A DNA stretch of 55,324 nt from a virus. This document shows positions 23,520 to 31,978 of the stretch, one piece after another. The stretch covers positions 1-55,324 of the IMG/VR virus record IMGVR_UViG_3300031673_000055. One strand, 5' to 3'. Positions within the stretch are counted from its first letter, which is position 1. The number at the start of each line of letters is the position of its first letter. The translations under genes and the position numbers were made by a program. The notes beneath the pieces are model-generated. The model had not been told where the DNA came from. It saw nothing but the letters and a program-made list of their open reading frames with translations, and did not search any database.

Positions 23520-23761
23520 TTGTTTTTTTCCTTTTCTAATTTTAATAATTTTTCTTTTAACTTTTTATTTTCTTCTTCTAAATCACAAACGTCACTTTCT
23601 AAACTATCAATGTGATTTTGTAAGTCTGAAATTTCATTATTTAAAGCTTTAATTTGATTATATTCACCTTTAATAATATGATTAAATTCATCCCTTGTAA
23701 GTGTAATTGAGTTTTTATAACCCAATCTTATATCTAAATTCATTAAAAAATTATCTGCCAT
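23516..23761 (-). CDS. Coiled-coil hypothetical protein (81 aa)
   Basis: The C-terminal half is a long heptad repeat (LNNEISDLQNHIDSLESDV, continuing to KEKNK), consistent with a dimeric coiled coil. No DNA-binding basic region is obvious. First gene of the dnaN operon, behind the operator-promoter at 23791-23819, and coupled to dnaN by ATGA. Confidence 0.7.
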   Translation of the reverse strand: MADNFLMNLDIRLGYKNSITLTRDEFNHIIKGEYNQIKALNNEISDLQNHIDSLESDVCDLEEENKKLKEKLLKLEKEKNK

Positions 23762-23790
23762 TTTTAAACCTTTTTTATTATGATTATTAT

Positions 23791-23819
23791 TTTATAATAT
23801 AATCTATTATAATTTACAA
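23791..23819 (-). promoter_or_regulatory. Early-type promoter with perfect operator (dnaN operon)
   Basis: -35 TTGTAA (23819-23814), 17-bp spacer, -10 TATAAA (23796-23791). Operator TATAATA-TAATC-TATTATA at 23793-23811 is perfectly symmetric in the arms. Confidence 0.72.
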
Positions 23820-23837
23820 CAACTAAATTAATTATTT

Positions 23838-24047
23838 TTAATATGGGATTGTATCAAAAATTTCCCATGCCTCACACCCACTTATTATTACATGTTGTGG
23901 AGGCTGTTGGTAATTAGCAAGTTTACATCCGTCTTTCCAATTAACGCAAGATATACACCCTTGCTGGACTTCTAAACTTTCAATAAAAGCTTTTAAATTT
24001 TCTAAAGAGTTTAGTAACTCCTTTTGTTGCGTAGCATCTATTTTCAT
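23838..24047 (-). CDS. Small cysteine-rich protein (69 aa)
   Basis: Four cysteines arranged GCISCVNWKDGCKL ... SGCEAW suggest one zinc site, C-x2-C-x6-C and a later C. The N-terminal half is helical (QQKELLNSLENLKAFIESLE). No family recognised. GGAAAT precedes the ATG. Last gene of the methyltransferase-helicase operon. Confidence 0.65.
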   Translation of the reverse strand: MKIDATQQKELLNSLENLKAFIESLEVQQGCISCVNWKDGCKLANYQQPPQHVIISGCEAWEIFDTIPY

Positions 24048-24066
24048 TTTTATATTTCCATGGTTG

Positions 24067-24390
24067 TTAATTTATAAAAGTATCAAAAATTAAACTTTCT
24101 ATACGTTCTAATTCTGATTTTTTTAATGGCTTTTGCTTAATTAGTAAATGCCTTGTGCTTTTATTTTTACCTTCTAAACTATCAAGATAAATTCGTTTAA
24201 ATGCGTTTAAAACAATGCTATACTCTAAATTTGCATATTCACAAACCAGTTTGCATTTATTGCTTTTAGCCCATGTGTAATGCCATTTTGCGCCCCTTTG
24301 CTCATTTATTATAACGTCTAAATTTGCGCTTGCGTCAAGGGCAGCCTTGCAAATAACTGCCCTCCATAGTTTTATTTCAGAAGCTTCCAT
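24067..24390 (-). CDS. Hypothetical protein (107 aa)
   Basis: Helical protein opening EASEIKLWRAVICKAALDAS and containing WHYTWAKSNKCKLVCEYANL. Similar short proteins occur beside phage replication genes, but I cannot name a function. It lies 8 bp after the methyltransferase stop. Confidence 0.6.
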   Translation of the reverse strand: MEASEIKLWRAVICKAALDASANLDVIINEQRGAKWHYTWAKSNKCKLVCEYANLEYSIVLNAFKRIYLDSLEGKNKSTRHLLIKQKPLKKSELERIESLIFDTFIN

Positions 24391-24398
24391 TTTTTTAC

Positions 24399-25274
24399 CT
24401 ATAAATCAAATAAACCAGGGGATTTAATCGTAACATTTGATATGTTTTTAACTGCCTGATTAAAATAACTTTCTTTTAATTCACAACCAATAAATTTACG
24501 CCCCTTTTCAATAGCAACGTAACCTTCACTGCCAATACCCATAAATGGAGATAGAACAACATCATTAGGATTACTCCAAAGGTCAATACCGCGCTCAATA
24601 ACTTGTAATTGTAGAGGGCATATATGACGTTCATCATCATTTTCTCTTGCGCTTCTATATTGTAATGTTTTTGAAGGGTTAATATCAGTCCATATTGGGC
24701 TTGCATATTTTTGCCATATTCCCACAGGGAAGCTTTCATTTGTATGGGTTATAGGCTCTTCGTTTTCTCCAGGTTTTCGCATTGTTACTAAATAATCAGG
24801 TATTCCCTGCCTTGACATTGCACTATCTTTTTTTATCTGCTTATGCAATAATCCAAGTGCTTTAGTGCGCTGCATGGCAACTACAGGGTCTTTCCATATA
24901 CAAACTTCCGAATGATATATAAAACCCGCATCTTGATAAGCCCTAATTATATCGCCTCTAAAATCAGTTATACCTATCATTCCGTCACGTTGCTTACTTG
25001 TTGGTAAATTCATACAATGTATGGAAACTAAACGTCCGGCTTTTTGTATGCGGAACTGGTGTTTTATCATAAATTTGTAATGTTCCCAAAATTCGCCATA
25101 TGTTTTACTATTTCCTAAGTCGCGTTCAGAATTGGAATAAGTATACAATGACGCAAAAGGCGGACTGAAAATCTGATAATGAATGGAGTTTTCAGGTAAC
25201 TCTTGCAAAACTTCGCAACTATCCCCATGATATAATGTGTAATTATCGTGTGAAACTTGATTAAATGCTTTCAT
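24399..25274 (-). CDS. DNA methyltransferase, beta-class N4/N6 type (291 aa)
   Basis: Catalytic motif IV is SPPF (37-40), near the N-terminus. The AdoMet motif I region SPFMGIGSEGY lies near the C-terminus (about 243-253), followed by EKGRKFIGCELKESYF. This motif order defines the beta class. S/D-PP-F/Y fits N4-cytosine or N6-adenine transfer. It is adjacent to a SNF2-type helicase and no restriction nuclease is seen, so protection of phage DNA or regulation is likely. The target site is unknown. Confidence 0.88.
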   Translation of the reverse strand: MKAFNQVSHDNYTLYHGDSCEVLQELPENSIHYQIFSPPFASLYTYSNSERDLGNSKTYGEFWEHYKFMIKHQFRIQKAGRLVSIHCMNLPTSKQRDGMIGITDFRGDIIRAYQDAGFIYHSEVCIWKDPVVAMQRTKALGLLHKQIKKDSAMSRQGIPDYLVTMRKPGENEEPITHTNESFPVGIWQKYASPIWTDINPSKTLQYRSARENDDERHICPLQLQVIERGIDLWSNPNDVVLSPFMGIGSEGYVAIEKGRKFIGCELKESYFNQAVKNISNVTIKSPGLFDL

Positions 25275-25278
25275 TATT

Positions 25279-26652
25279 TTATTCTCCTAAAAATGATGGG
25301 ATTGTTATTTCTTTAGTTGGTAAATATTCAGTTTTATTTGCTTTTGTGCTACGGATTTCTTTGCTTTGTAAATCAATCATATTAGCAATCATAGAGTCAC
25401 GCATATAAATAGCATCTTTTTCTTTTCTTTGAATGTTAGCAAGTACATTACCTTCAGTTTCAGCAATAACAATATGCACATGCACCTCATTTTTCTGCCC
25501 AAATCTATAACAACGTCTAACAGATTGATAAAATGATTCATATGAATCAGATAATCCAAGGAAAATCATATTATGGCATCGTTGCCAGTTCATTCCAAAT
25601 CCTGCAATTTTTGGTTTAGTGGTTATACTGTCAATTTCACCGCTTGCAAATCCAAGGAGTTTTTTTTCCTTAATATCAGACTTATCACTGCCAGTTATTT
25701 CAATGCATTTTGTATTTTTCTTTATATATTCAGATTCCCCATTTCTATCGCACCATACAAGCCAACTATCATCGCTTTCATTTATTATTTCAGCAGCTTT
25801 TTTAGCTCTTAAATCAATAGTTGCGCTGCGCTGTTTTATTCTTTCTTGCAATCCGCTTGCTTGCACGGGAAATAAATATCCAACGGTTGGAGTATCAACT
25901 GAGCATATATGTTGATGGTAATGAATATTTGGCAATTCAAATCCTTCATTGCTATAGCCTAAATCACTTGGCTTACTTATCATAACTGCCCAAGAACAAA
26001 CCCAATTCCAAAAAGCCTCTTTTGCATGACCTTTTAAACGCCATTTTGAAGTTTCACCGCCATCATGCACAAAAAACATAGATAACATTTCTTCTCGGCT
26101 CATAGCCCCCACGAATTCAGAGTGATTGCCAAGCTCCATAATATCATTTGGTGAAGGTGTAGCAGTGCATGCAAGCCTATATTGTACATTGCGGATATTA
26201 GTTAATATTTGCGTTCTAATTTTACCAGAAAAACTTTTTATTATTGACGATTCATCGCATACTATTCCGTCAAACTTTGTAAAATCAAAATTATCTAATC
26301 TTTCATAATTGGTTATATTTAAACCATTTATTACTTCTGATTGATTAATTACATATTTAATATCAACATCTAAATTAGTTTTTGCCTCTAAAATTGTTTG
26401 ACTAGCAACTGCCAATGGGGCTAATAATAATACAGGTTTTTTAGTATTTAAATGCACATGCTTAGCCCATTCAACCTGCATGCCTGTTTTTCCCATTCCA
26501 CAATCTGCAAATATAGCACATCGCCCCTTTCTTAAAGCCCATTTAACAATATCAGCTTGATACGGAAATAGCCATTTGTTTACATTATCAACTTCAATTC
26601 CTTTAGAATTAAATGTAAATTCTTTTTTACTTAAAAAAGTTTGATAATCCAT
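25279..26652 (-). CDS. SNF2-family DNA helicase/translocase (457 aa)
   Basis: Motif I is DCGMGKT (50-56), motif II DESS (133-136), motif III region ACTATPSPND, motif V region TKPKIAGFGMNWQ and motif VI QSVRRCYRFGQ (about 385-395). These match SNF2-like phage helicases often paired with a methyltransferase. It probably remodels or translocates on DNA during replication or recombination. It ends 4 bp before the methyltransferase start, so the two are co-expressed. Confidence 0.9.
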   Translation of the reverse strand: MDYQTFLSKKEFTFNSKGIEVDNVNKWLFPYQADIVKWALRKGRCAIFADCGMGKTGMQVEWAKHVHLNTKKPVLLLAPLAVASQTILEAKTNLDVDIKYVINQSEVINGLNITNYERLDNFDFTKFDGIVCDESSIIKSFSGKIRTQILTNIRNVQYRLACTATPSPNDIMELGNHSEFVGAMSREEMLSMFFVHDGGETSKWRLKGHAKEAFWNWVCSWAVMISKPSDLGYSNEGFELPNIHYHQHICSVDTPTVGYLFPVQASGLQERIKQRSATIDLRAKKAAEIINESDDSWLVWCDRNGESEYIKKNTKCIEITGSDKSDIKEKKLLGFASGEIDSITTKPKIAGFGMNWQRCHNMIFLGLSDSYESFYQSVRRCYRFGQKNEVHVHIVIAETEGNVLANIQRKEKDAIYMRDSMIANMIDLQSKEIRSTKANKTEYLPTKEITIPSFLGE

Positions 26653-26894
26653 TATTTACTTCCTGTTTTTAATTTATTTAATGATTTTCTTAATGTCTTT
26701 GCTTTGCGTTTAATTTTTATATCAGAAAATAAATCACTAATTAAATAATTTAAATTACTAAATAAAGATTGCTTAACGCATATTGATTTATAAGCAGTGC
26801 AATCAGATAATTTATAATTATAAGTTAAATCAGCTCGCCAAGTTGAATTACTTATTGGTAAATTAACTTGTTTTTTATTTTTTAAACAATTCAT
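26652..26894 (-). CDS. Hypothetical basic protein (80 aa)
   Basis: Lys-rich, with a C-terminal IKIKRKAKTLRKSLNKLK helix that could bind nucleic acid, and three cysteines in the first half. No family recognised. Its stop overlaps the helicase start (TAATG). Confidence 0.55.
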   Translation of the reverse strand: MNCLKNKKQVNLPISNSTWRADLTYNYKLSDCTAYKSICVKQSLFSNLNYLISDLFSDIKIKRKAKTLRKSLNKLKTGSK

Positions 26895-26896
26895 AA

Positions 26897-27109
26897 TTAA
26901 TCCTTTTTACATTTTGATATTTCTATAATTTTAAAATTATTATATTTAGGTATTTTTGCATTTATCAAAGAATTATTAAGTAAACTTAATATAATTGGTT
27001 TATCAACATTATTAATTAATGAACTATTATAAATATGAGAAATAGCACCTTTTAACCTTAAAATTTCCCAGTTACGCGTCCTTGCTGCTTTTTGATTTTC
27101 AGTTTGCAT
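26897..27109 (-). CDS. Conserved phage hypothetical protein (70 aa)
   Basis: The KAARTRNWEILRLKGAISHI opening is a pattern seen in short proteins of many phages. The rest is helical and basic, ending ISKCKKD. Function unknown. Overlaps the pentapeptide-repeat gene by 11 bp. Confidence 0.6.
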   Translation of the reverse strand: MQTENQKAARTRNWEILRLKGAISHIYNSSLINNVDKPIILSLLNNSLINAKIPKYNNFKIIEISKCKKD

Positions 27110-27551
27110 TTTTTTTACTTTCTTCAGCTTTAATTAAATGTTTTGCCATGTGCTTTTTGGCAATCGGCATAATTAACGACTTGTGTTCAGTCCACCAATC
27201 TGCTGCCCTTTTATCCATTAATTTAATTCTTGATTTTTTCAACTTATCCCAATCCTCGATTTTATGCAGCTCGCAACCTATTTTCATGTGCGTACCGGCA
27301 ATAATAATATTCCAAGGTTGAAAGCCAGAAAATTGAATTGGCTGTAAATATATTAATTCTTCGTTAAAACATTTTGCACCAGCCAGATTTGCACTTGTTA
27401 GATTTACACCCTCAAGATTTGCACCAACCTTCGCCGCCTCTTCAATAACAAAGCCAAGCTGCAAACTATATTCTTTTTTCGCTATTTCGACAGGTAATTC
27501 ACGTTCAAACTGAACAGCATTTGTAAATCTATTTTTTATTTGAAATATCAT
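27099..27551 (-). CDS. Pentapeptide-repeat phage protein (150 aa)
   Basis: Residues about 43-58 (ANLEGVNLTSANLAGA) form a short A(D/N)LxX-type pentapeptide stretch. The second half has IIIAGTHMKIGCELHKIEDW and KRAADWWTEHK, a layout found in a recurrent phage protein family of unknown role. The repeat is too short for a full quadrilateral beta-helix. First gene behind the operator-promoter at 27592-27620. Confidence 0.7.
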   Translation of the reverse strand: MIFQIKNRFTNAVQFERELPVEIAKKEYSLQLGFVIEEAAKVGANLEGVNLTSANLAGAKCFNEELIYLQPIQFSGFQPWNIIIAGTHMKIGCELHKIEDWDKLKKSRIKLMDKRAADWWTEHKSLIMPIAKKHMAKHLIKAEESKKNAN

Positions 27552-27591
27552 TTTTTTAATCCTTTATATTTTTTATTAACCTAATAATTAT

Positions 27592-27620
27592 TTTATAATA
27601 GGTTTTATTATACAAGTCAA
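27592..27620 (-). promoter_or_regulatory. Early-type promoter with perfect operator (site c)
   Basis: -35 TTGACT (27620-27615), 17-bp spacer, -10 TATAAA (27597-27592). Operator TATAATA-GGTTT-TATTATA at 27594-27612. Drives 27551 leftward to at least the 23838 gene. Confidence 0.75.
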
Positions 27621-27643
27621 TAGGCTTGATTGATTTATTTTAA

Positions 27644-29296
27644 TTAAAATTCAAAATCCGTTATTTCCATGTATTTGCCTGATTTTTTAGCAAATAAAGC
27701 TTTTGGTAATGTAAACTTATCACGGATTGAAAAGGCTTGATTTGTATCTTGTGGAATATCATAAACTCCCCTAGATTTACACCATTTAATAACAACTCCT
27801 TTAGCCCCTGATTTAGGACTTGAAAAAGGCACAAACTCACTAGCAATTAAACCAAATAAATCATAATAAGACACGCGTAAACAAGGATAGCCGGAAGGGC
27901 CTGTATGACTTTTATATATAACTCTTGTTATATCAAATCTTTCAGGTTTAATTTCTGAACTCATTATAGCAGCATTCGTTGCTGCATGAGTATGTTTTGG
28001 TTTATCGTTAAATTCAAATATATGCCCGCATTGACACTCTCTAACAACTATATGCACAGGCTCACGACAATTTGGGCAGGTTTTTTGCGGTGGAATTTGA
28101 GGCTTACCATCATCATTTTTATTACTTTTTTTATGAGGCATTTGAATTAAATCAACCGCTCCAAATCTCTCTATATTTCCAGCGTAATCCAATATTAAAC
28201 AATTCTTTTTTGTTCCGTTAGCTATTGCTGCAATTCTTCCTTCATCGGTTTCTAAATCGTAACCTTGCGCGTAAACAGGCCTTGCACCCCGCCCGCAAAT
28301 TTGAATATAAAGAGAACTTGATTTAGTGGGGCGTAATAAAACGAGGCAATCAGCATTTGGTAAATCAGTTCCGGTTGTTAAAACTTCATTATTAACAAGC
28401 GCATATCTTGTTTTTGAATTTCTAAATTTATTTAATAATCTTATACGTTCAATTTCAGGTGTTGCACCTGTTATAATATCAGCATCCCATCCCCTTAGTT
28501 TTAATTCATCCAATACATGATAACTATGGTCAATACCAGCGCAGAAAAACATAAAATGCTTTCTATCTTTTGCTAATTGTTGAACTTCATCAATTGCCGC
28601 TTTTGTTAATTCGTAATTATCCATTGCCGTTTTCATTTGCTCGGCTGTAAATTCACCTTTTAATTTTTCAAATTTTGACAAATCACCTTGAATTAAACTA
28701 TTTTTACTAATAAGCGGCGATAAAAACCCGCGTTTTACTAAATATCCTAATCCAATATCATATATAATATCAGTAAATATTGCATTTTTCTGATTGATTA
28801 AACTACCCCCTATTTCACGCCAAGGGGTTGCAGAAAAGCCAATTACTTTTAAATAAGGATTCTGTTTTTTTAATTCATTTATAAGCGTCATATACATTCC
28901 GTCATCTTTTGGGCTTAGTAAATGCGCTTCATCTACTAATAAAAATGCCCTACGGCCTAATATATGCGCTTTTTTATATATGGATTGAATACTAACACAA
29001 ACAACATCTGCCCACGGTTGACGCTTTCCGAGTCCTGCGCTATAAATGCCAGCAGGGGCATCTTTCCATTGGGTTATTATTTTCTGATAATTTTGCGATA
29101 CAAGACTTGCAACATGAGTTGCCATAACTATGCGCTCATTTGGATAAGCTTGCAATACTTGCCTCACAAATTCAGCAATAATATGTGATTTACCCGCGCC
29201 TGTTGCAGCACTAATTATAGGGTTTCCTTTATTGCCATCATCATAATAATCAAAAATAGATTTAACAGCATCCCTCTGGTAATCGCGCGATTTCAT
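27644..29296 (-). CDS. SF2 DEAH-box helicase with C-terminal zinc ribbon (550 aa)
   Basis: Motif I AATGAGKS (30-37), motif II DEAH (122-125), motif III FSATP, and a C-terminal RecA domain with TGTDLPNADCLVLLRPTKS and QICGRGARP (motif VI). A zinc ribbon, CPNCREP...CQCGH, follows at about 405-425. This resembles phage helicases of the UvsW/SSL2 type used in recombination-dependent replication and fork remodelling. It follows the small gene at 29297 directly. Confidence 0.9.
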   Translation of the reverse strand: MKSRDYQRDAVKSIFDYYDDGNKGNPIISAATGAGKSHIIAEFVRQVLQAYPNERIVMATHVASLVSQNYQKIITQWKDAPAGIYSAGLGKRQPWADVVCVSIQSIYKKAHILGRRAFLLVDEAHLLSPKDDGMYMTLINELKKQNPYLKVIGFSATPWREIGGSLINQKNAIFTDIIYDIGLGYLVKRGFLSPLISKNSLIQGDLSKFEKLKGEFTAEQMKTAMDNYELTKAAIDEVQQLAKDRKHFMFFCAGIDHSYHVLDELKLRGWDADIITGATPEIERIRLLNKFRNSKTRYALVNNEVLTTGTDLPNADCLVLLRPTKSSSLYIQICGRGARPVYAQGYDLETDEGRIAAIANGTKKNCLILDYAGNIERFGAVDLIQMPHKKSNKNDDGKPQIPPQKTCPNCREPVHIVVRECQCGHIFEFNDKPKHTHAATNAAIMSSEIKPERFDITRVIYKSHTGPSGYPCLRVSYYDLFGLIASEFVPFSSPKSGAKGVVIKWCKSRGVYDIPQDTNQAFSIRDKFTLPKALFAKKSGKYMEITDFEF

Positions 29297-29551
29297 TTAT
29301 TTATCACTTTCAAAAACAACTTTATTAATTGCATCAAGTCGCAATGGTTTTCCTTTTAAATCAGGATAAAGTTGATAAACTTTCTGCCAAAATTCATTAT
29401 TTAATTTTAATTGATTTTCGAAAGATTTTTTGGCTTTTTTAAAACCAAATGGTAATTTAACATAAAGATTGCCCATTGCGTTATAAGCATTTGATTCATT
29501 TGATATATCAATTAATTCTTGCGGTATTGTGTAGGTTTTTATATCTGTCAT
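29297..29551 (-). CDS. Hypothetical protein (84 aa)
   Basis: I place the start at MTDIKTYTIPQEL (29551). The longer frame begins with TTG inside the upstream 54-aa gene. The protein contains NLYVKLPFGFKKAKKSFENQ and is mostly helical. No family recognised. Coupled closely to the SF2 helicase. Confidence 0.6.
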   Translation of the reverse strand: MTDIKTYTIPQELIDISNESNAYNAMGNLYVKLPFGFKKAKKSFENQLKLNNEFWQKVYQLYPDLKGKPLRLDAINKVVFESDK

Positions 29552-29555
29552 ATTG

Positions 29556-29720
29556 TTATTTAATTTTATTGTTAATTTCAATAGCTACTTCATCGCATGT
29601 TTTATTACTTATTAAAGCAAATTGATTAGGATTAAATAAAATTTTACATCCTTTTTCACTAGGCATTAAAAAAGATATATTAGCCGCTATTAGCCAAGCT
29701 CCAAAGATGTTTATCAGCAT
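29556..29720 (-). CDS. Small protein with hydrophobic N-terminus (54 aa)
   Basis: The frame MLINIFGAWLIAANISFLMP (membrane or signal-like), then SEKGCKILFNPNQFALISNK, then TCDEVAIEINNKIK, has two cysteines that could pair outside the membrane. AAGGAT lies 7 nt before the ATG at 29720. The stop is 4 bp before the next start. Function unknown. Confidence 0.5.
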   Translation of the reverse strand: MLINIFGAWLIAANISFLMPSEKGCKILFNPNQFALISNKTCDEVAIEINNKIK

Positions 29721-29775
29721 AATTTAATCCTTATATAATTTATATTAAAAAAAATAGATTATAATAGTAAGCCAA

Positions 29776-30528
29776 TTATAAAGTTATATTTTTATTCAAT
29801 GAAGGGCATGTATTATAAAAATCACACAACTTGCATTTATAAAATGATGGGTTTGTTGATATTCCAACGGGGGGTGATATATAGTTAATTATACGTTGCG
29901 CCTTATCCCTTAAGTGTATAGCAAGCTTAGGATTTTCATTTGTTCTTATTGATTGCAAGCCTCGAGTGCCTGCAAGGGCAACTGTTGTATAATGGCGAGT
30001 TGTTCCGCTATAGTGCATATAAGTTATCCCTTGACAATAGTAATTATAATCCCATTCTTCTAATACGTTTTTTTCAGGTACTTTTTCTTTTAATTTTGTT
30101 AATGCGTCATAATATTTTTGATTTTTTGCTTTATGCTCCCATACATGCATTGTTTTTGGGGCTTGCGGAATACCCAATATTAAACCATCCCAATGACCTT
30201 TATAATTGCCTTCTAAATCAGAAAATCCAAGTTGCTTGCCGTTACTATCGTGCGTTGTAAGTTCAATATTATATGGCGATTGTCTTATTAATGATGCTAC
30301 TAAATCCTCACTTCTATGACCATCATTTGCAGCCATTATAGTTGTGGCAGGCTTTTGTTTTTTAAGTTCAGGTTTTTTATATTGCAGCCATAGTTTTAAT
30401 TCACATTCATCGCCAATTGATGAAGCTCCTATATACCCCCTATACGGCTGTTTTGCGTCCTCAATTTCAATATTTTTATAAATTGATTCAATTAATTTAT
30501 CAGGTTCAGCTTTTTGCATTATTATCAT
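29776..30528 (-). CDS. PD-(D/E)XK exonuclease, Cas4/RecB-like (about 250 aa)
   Basis: The nuclease core shows GHWDGLIL (catalytic Asp) and HVWEHKAKN (E-x-K), preceded by the LWLQYKKPE region. A C-terminal CKLCDFYNTCP supplies clustered cysteines as in Fe-S-containing Cas4/AddB-type nucleases. It would process DNA ends for the Sak4-type recombination system nearby. The start is uncertain: ATG at 30528 or 30519, while the longest frame begins with TTG at 30543. Confidence 0.82.
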   Translation of the reverse strand: MIIMQKAEPDKLIESIYKNIEIEDAKQPYRGYIGASSIGDECELKLWLQYKKPELKKQKPATTIMAANDGHRSEDLVASLIRQSPYNIELTTHDSNGKQLGFSDLEGNYKGHWDGLILGIPQAPKTMHVWEHKAKNQKYYDALTKLKEKVPEKNVLEEWDYNYYCQGITYMHYSGTTRHYTTVALAGTRGLQSIRTNENPKLAIHLRDKAQRIINYISPPVGISTNPSFYKCKLCDFYNTCPSLNKNITL

Positions 30529-30730
30529 TTTTGCTACTTTCAATAATTTTTAATATTTCACCATAACCGCCTTGCTTGCCGTTTTTTTCGCATATATTAA
30601 TAATATCATTTATTTTATATTTACCGCCGGCGCGTCTTTTATTTCGACTGTATTCACGGCAACTATCGCACATACTGTATTTTGTATTATGCTCTTCAAA
30701 ACAACCCTTAACGCTGCATATTTTCATCAT
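30506..30730 (-). CDS. Small zinc-finger protein (74 aa)
   Basis: CSVKGCFEEHNTKYSMCDSC contains C-x4-C, His and C-x2-C, a plausible zinc site, followed by basic REYSRNKRRAGGKYK. Similar treble-clef-like minis accompany phage HNH nucleases, but no nuclease domain follows. The start overlaps the upstream stop (ATGA) and the 3' end overlaps the exonuclease start. Confidence 0.6.
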   Translation of the reverse strand: MMKICSVKGCFEEHNTKYSMCDSCREYSRNKRRAGGKYKINDIINICEKNGKQGGYGEILKIIESSKNDNNAKS

Positions 30731-30912
30731 TTTATACTTATTATATATTTATCATCCTCAAACATTTCTGGACGTGGTGTTTTGCCTTTATCTAACCCCT
30801 TTTGGAAATACACCCTTGCAACATTTTCTAAAGTTTCCTCAATGGCGTTTTTAAAAGTTGCACTATCCGCATCTTGTAAGTTAATTAATCGCCTTATTTC
30901 ATTGTCTATCAT
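30727..30912 (-). CDS. Hypothetical protein behind a tandem ribosome-binding repeat (61 aa)
   Basis: Helical acidic protein (MIDNEIRRLINLQDADSATF...). Its start is preceded by AAAGGAT repeated three times in tandem, giving several possible Shine-Dalgarno sites. Family unknown. Confidence 0.55.
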   Translation of the reverse strand: MIDNEIRRLINLQDADSATFKNAIEETLENVARVYFQKGLDKGKTPRPEMFEDDKYIISIK

Positions 30913-30917
30913 TTCTT

Positions 30918-30942
30918 ATCCTTTATCCTTTATCCTTTATCA
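30918..30942 (-). repeat. Tandem AAAGGAT repeat overlapping a stop codon and serving as ribosome binding site
   Basis: On the - strand the 7-mer AAAGGAT occurs three times in a row just before the ATG at 30912. It also encodes the last codons and stop of the upstream gene (KDKG*). Confidence 0.7.
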
Positions 30943-31339
30943 TTTGTGTGACGGCATGCTTAAATTCTTCCCCATTATTCCAAGTGTAAGTTCTACCATC
31001 GTCTACATCTATAATTCCTGCACCAGTTGGTCTTTCGTATAAATAATAACTTGCAAGCTCGCTAAATCCAGTTAGTGAAAATAAAACATCATCTAAAACA
31101 TCCACAAAAGCTTGCTCTAAATAATTATCCATAGGGTTAATTCTACTGTAAAAATCATTATCGTGTTGGGCTGCTGCAATTTGTTTATTAATGCCATCAT
31201 AAATATTAATCTGCGATTTTATCTTTAGCACTGCGTCTATGTATAAATTGATATTCATTTCTATCTCCTTAATTGGCGAACAGCGACCCCATAACATGAC
31301 CTCTGGGATAGTGAGCTTTTCCCATGGTGCGCTGTTCAT
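30923..31339 (-). CDS. Hypothetical protein with two plausible starts (138 or 111 aa)
   Basis: The frame from 31339 has GAGGAA upstream. An internal ATG at 31258 (MNINLYIDAVLKIK) has a much stronger AAGGAG site 7 nt before it, so a 111-aa product is likely and both may be made. The sequence contains DNYLEQAFVDVLDDVLFSLT and ends FKHAVTQMIKDKG. No family recognised. Confidence 0.6.
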   Translation of the reverse strand: MNSAPWEKLTIPEVMLWGRCSPIKEIEMNINLYIDAVLKIKSQINIYDGINKQIAAAQHDNDFYSRINPMDNYLEQAFVDVLDDVLFSLTGFSELASYYLYERPTGAGIIDVDDGRTYTWNNGEEFKHAVTQMIKDKG

Positions 31340-31344
31340 AAACT

Positions 31345-31575
31345 TTATTCCTCTTTTTGAAAATCTGCGGCTATGCTCTGTACAATCTCTGGGTTGATAG
31401 CAACCATAGAGTTGTTACTGCCATAAACCTTAGCCCTTATTTTTTCTGGCAGTGGGATTACAGCTTCCACATCTTCAACATATTTACACACATTCAGGAA
31501 TGAGGTGTATTCACGCTCCTTTTTGCGGGTAAATTCTTTTAGTTCGTTAATTTTATCTTCAAGGGTTTCTATCAA
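31345..31575 (-). CDS. Hypothetical protein with TTG start (76 aa)
   Basis: The only available start in frame is TTG at 31575, one base after AAAGGAT, an unusually short spacing. The N-terminus is a charged helix (LEDKINELKEFTRKKEREY). Family unknown. GC use is higher than in the replication genes upstream. Confidence 0.45.
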   Translation of the reverse strand: MIETLEDKINELKEFTRKKEREYTSFLNVCKYVEDVEAVIPLPEKIRAKVYGSNNSMVAINPEIVQSIAADFQKEE

Positions 31576-31605
31576 ATCCTTTAACTCTGGAGTGCCTACA
31601 AATAC

Positions 31606-31932
31606 CTAGCCTATATAACAACCGTTGTTGTATGCGATTTCCATCAAGCCGCAATCTTCTTGATATTCATACGGAACATTAAAACCGAATACACCGCCAC
31701 CCTCTGGAAGGGAAAATTTAAGGCAGTAATCGTACCTTACACATTCATACTTGCGTAGGATTTCCATGTCACTCGCTGGAAATTCCTTAATTAAAATCTC
31801 ATTAGAAGCCCCACAAACAGCTTTTATAGCAGAAAGCACATCGTTTTTTTCTGTGGAATTGTTTATTTTTTCTTGTTTCATCCACTTTAGGATACACTCA
31901 CGGGTGCTTTGCTTTAATCTGGTTTTAGCCAT
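31606..31932 (-). CDS. Hypothetical protein downstream of the structured RNA region (108 aa)
   Basis: Opens MAKTRLKQSTRECILKWMKQ, with four cysteines spread in the second half and a Gly-rich PEGGGVFGFNVPYEY segment. AAGGAG lies before the ATG. It is the first gene after the non-coding structured segment. No family recognised. Confidence 0.6.
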   Translation of the reverse strand: MAKTRLKQSTRECILKWMKQEKINNSTEKNDVLSAIKAVCGASNEILIKEFPASDMEILRKYECVRYDYCLKFSLPEGGGVFGFNVPYEYQEDCGLMEIAYNNGCYIG

Positions 31933-31978
31933 GTTAGCTCCTTTCTGTTAAATAATAATCGTTCGGGTATTAAAGATT

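Noticed and set aside
24476-24739. - strand ORF of 87 codons inside the methyltransferase
   Set aside because: Alternate frame within a gene with intact methyltransferase motifs; no ribosome binding site.
29552-29581. TTG start for the 94-aa version of the 29297 gene
   Set aside because: It lies inside the 54-aa upstream frame, whereas the ATG at 29551 follows that gene's stop closely.
30572-31042. + strand ORF of 156 codons
   Set aside because: It lies antisense to several short - strand genes with good ribosome binding sites and is Leu/Ile/Ser/Tyr-rich as expected for the complement of AT-rich coding DNA.
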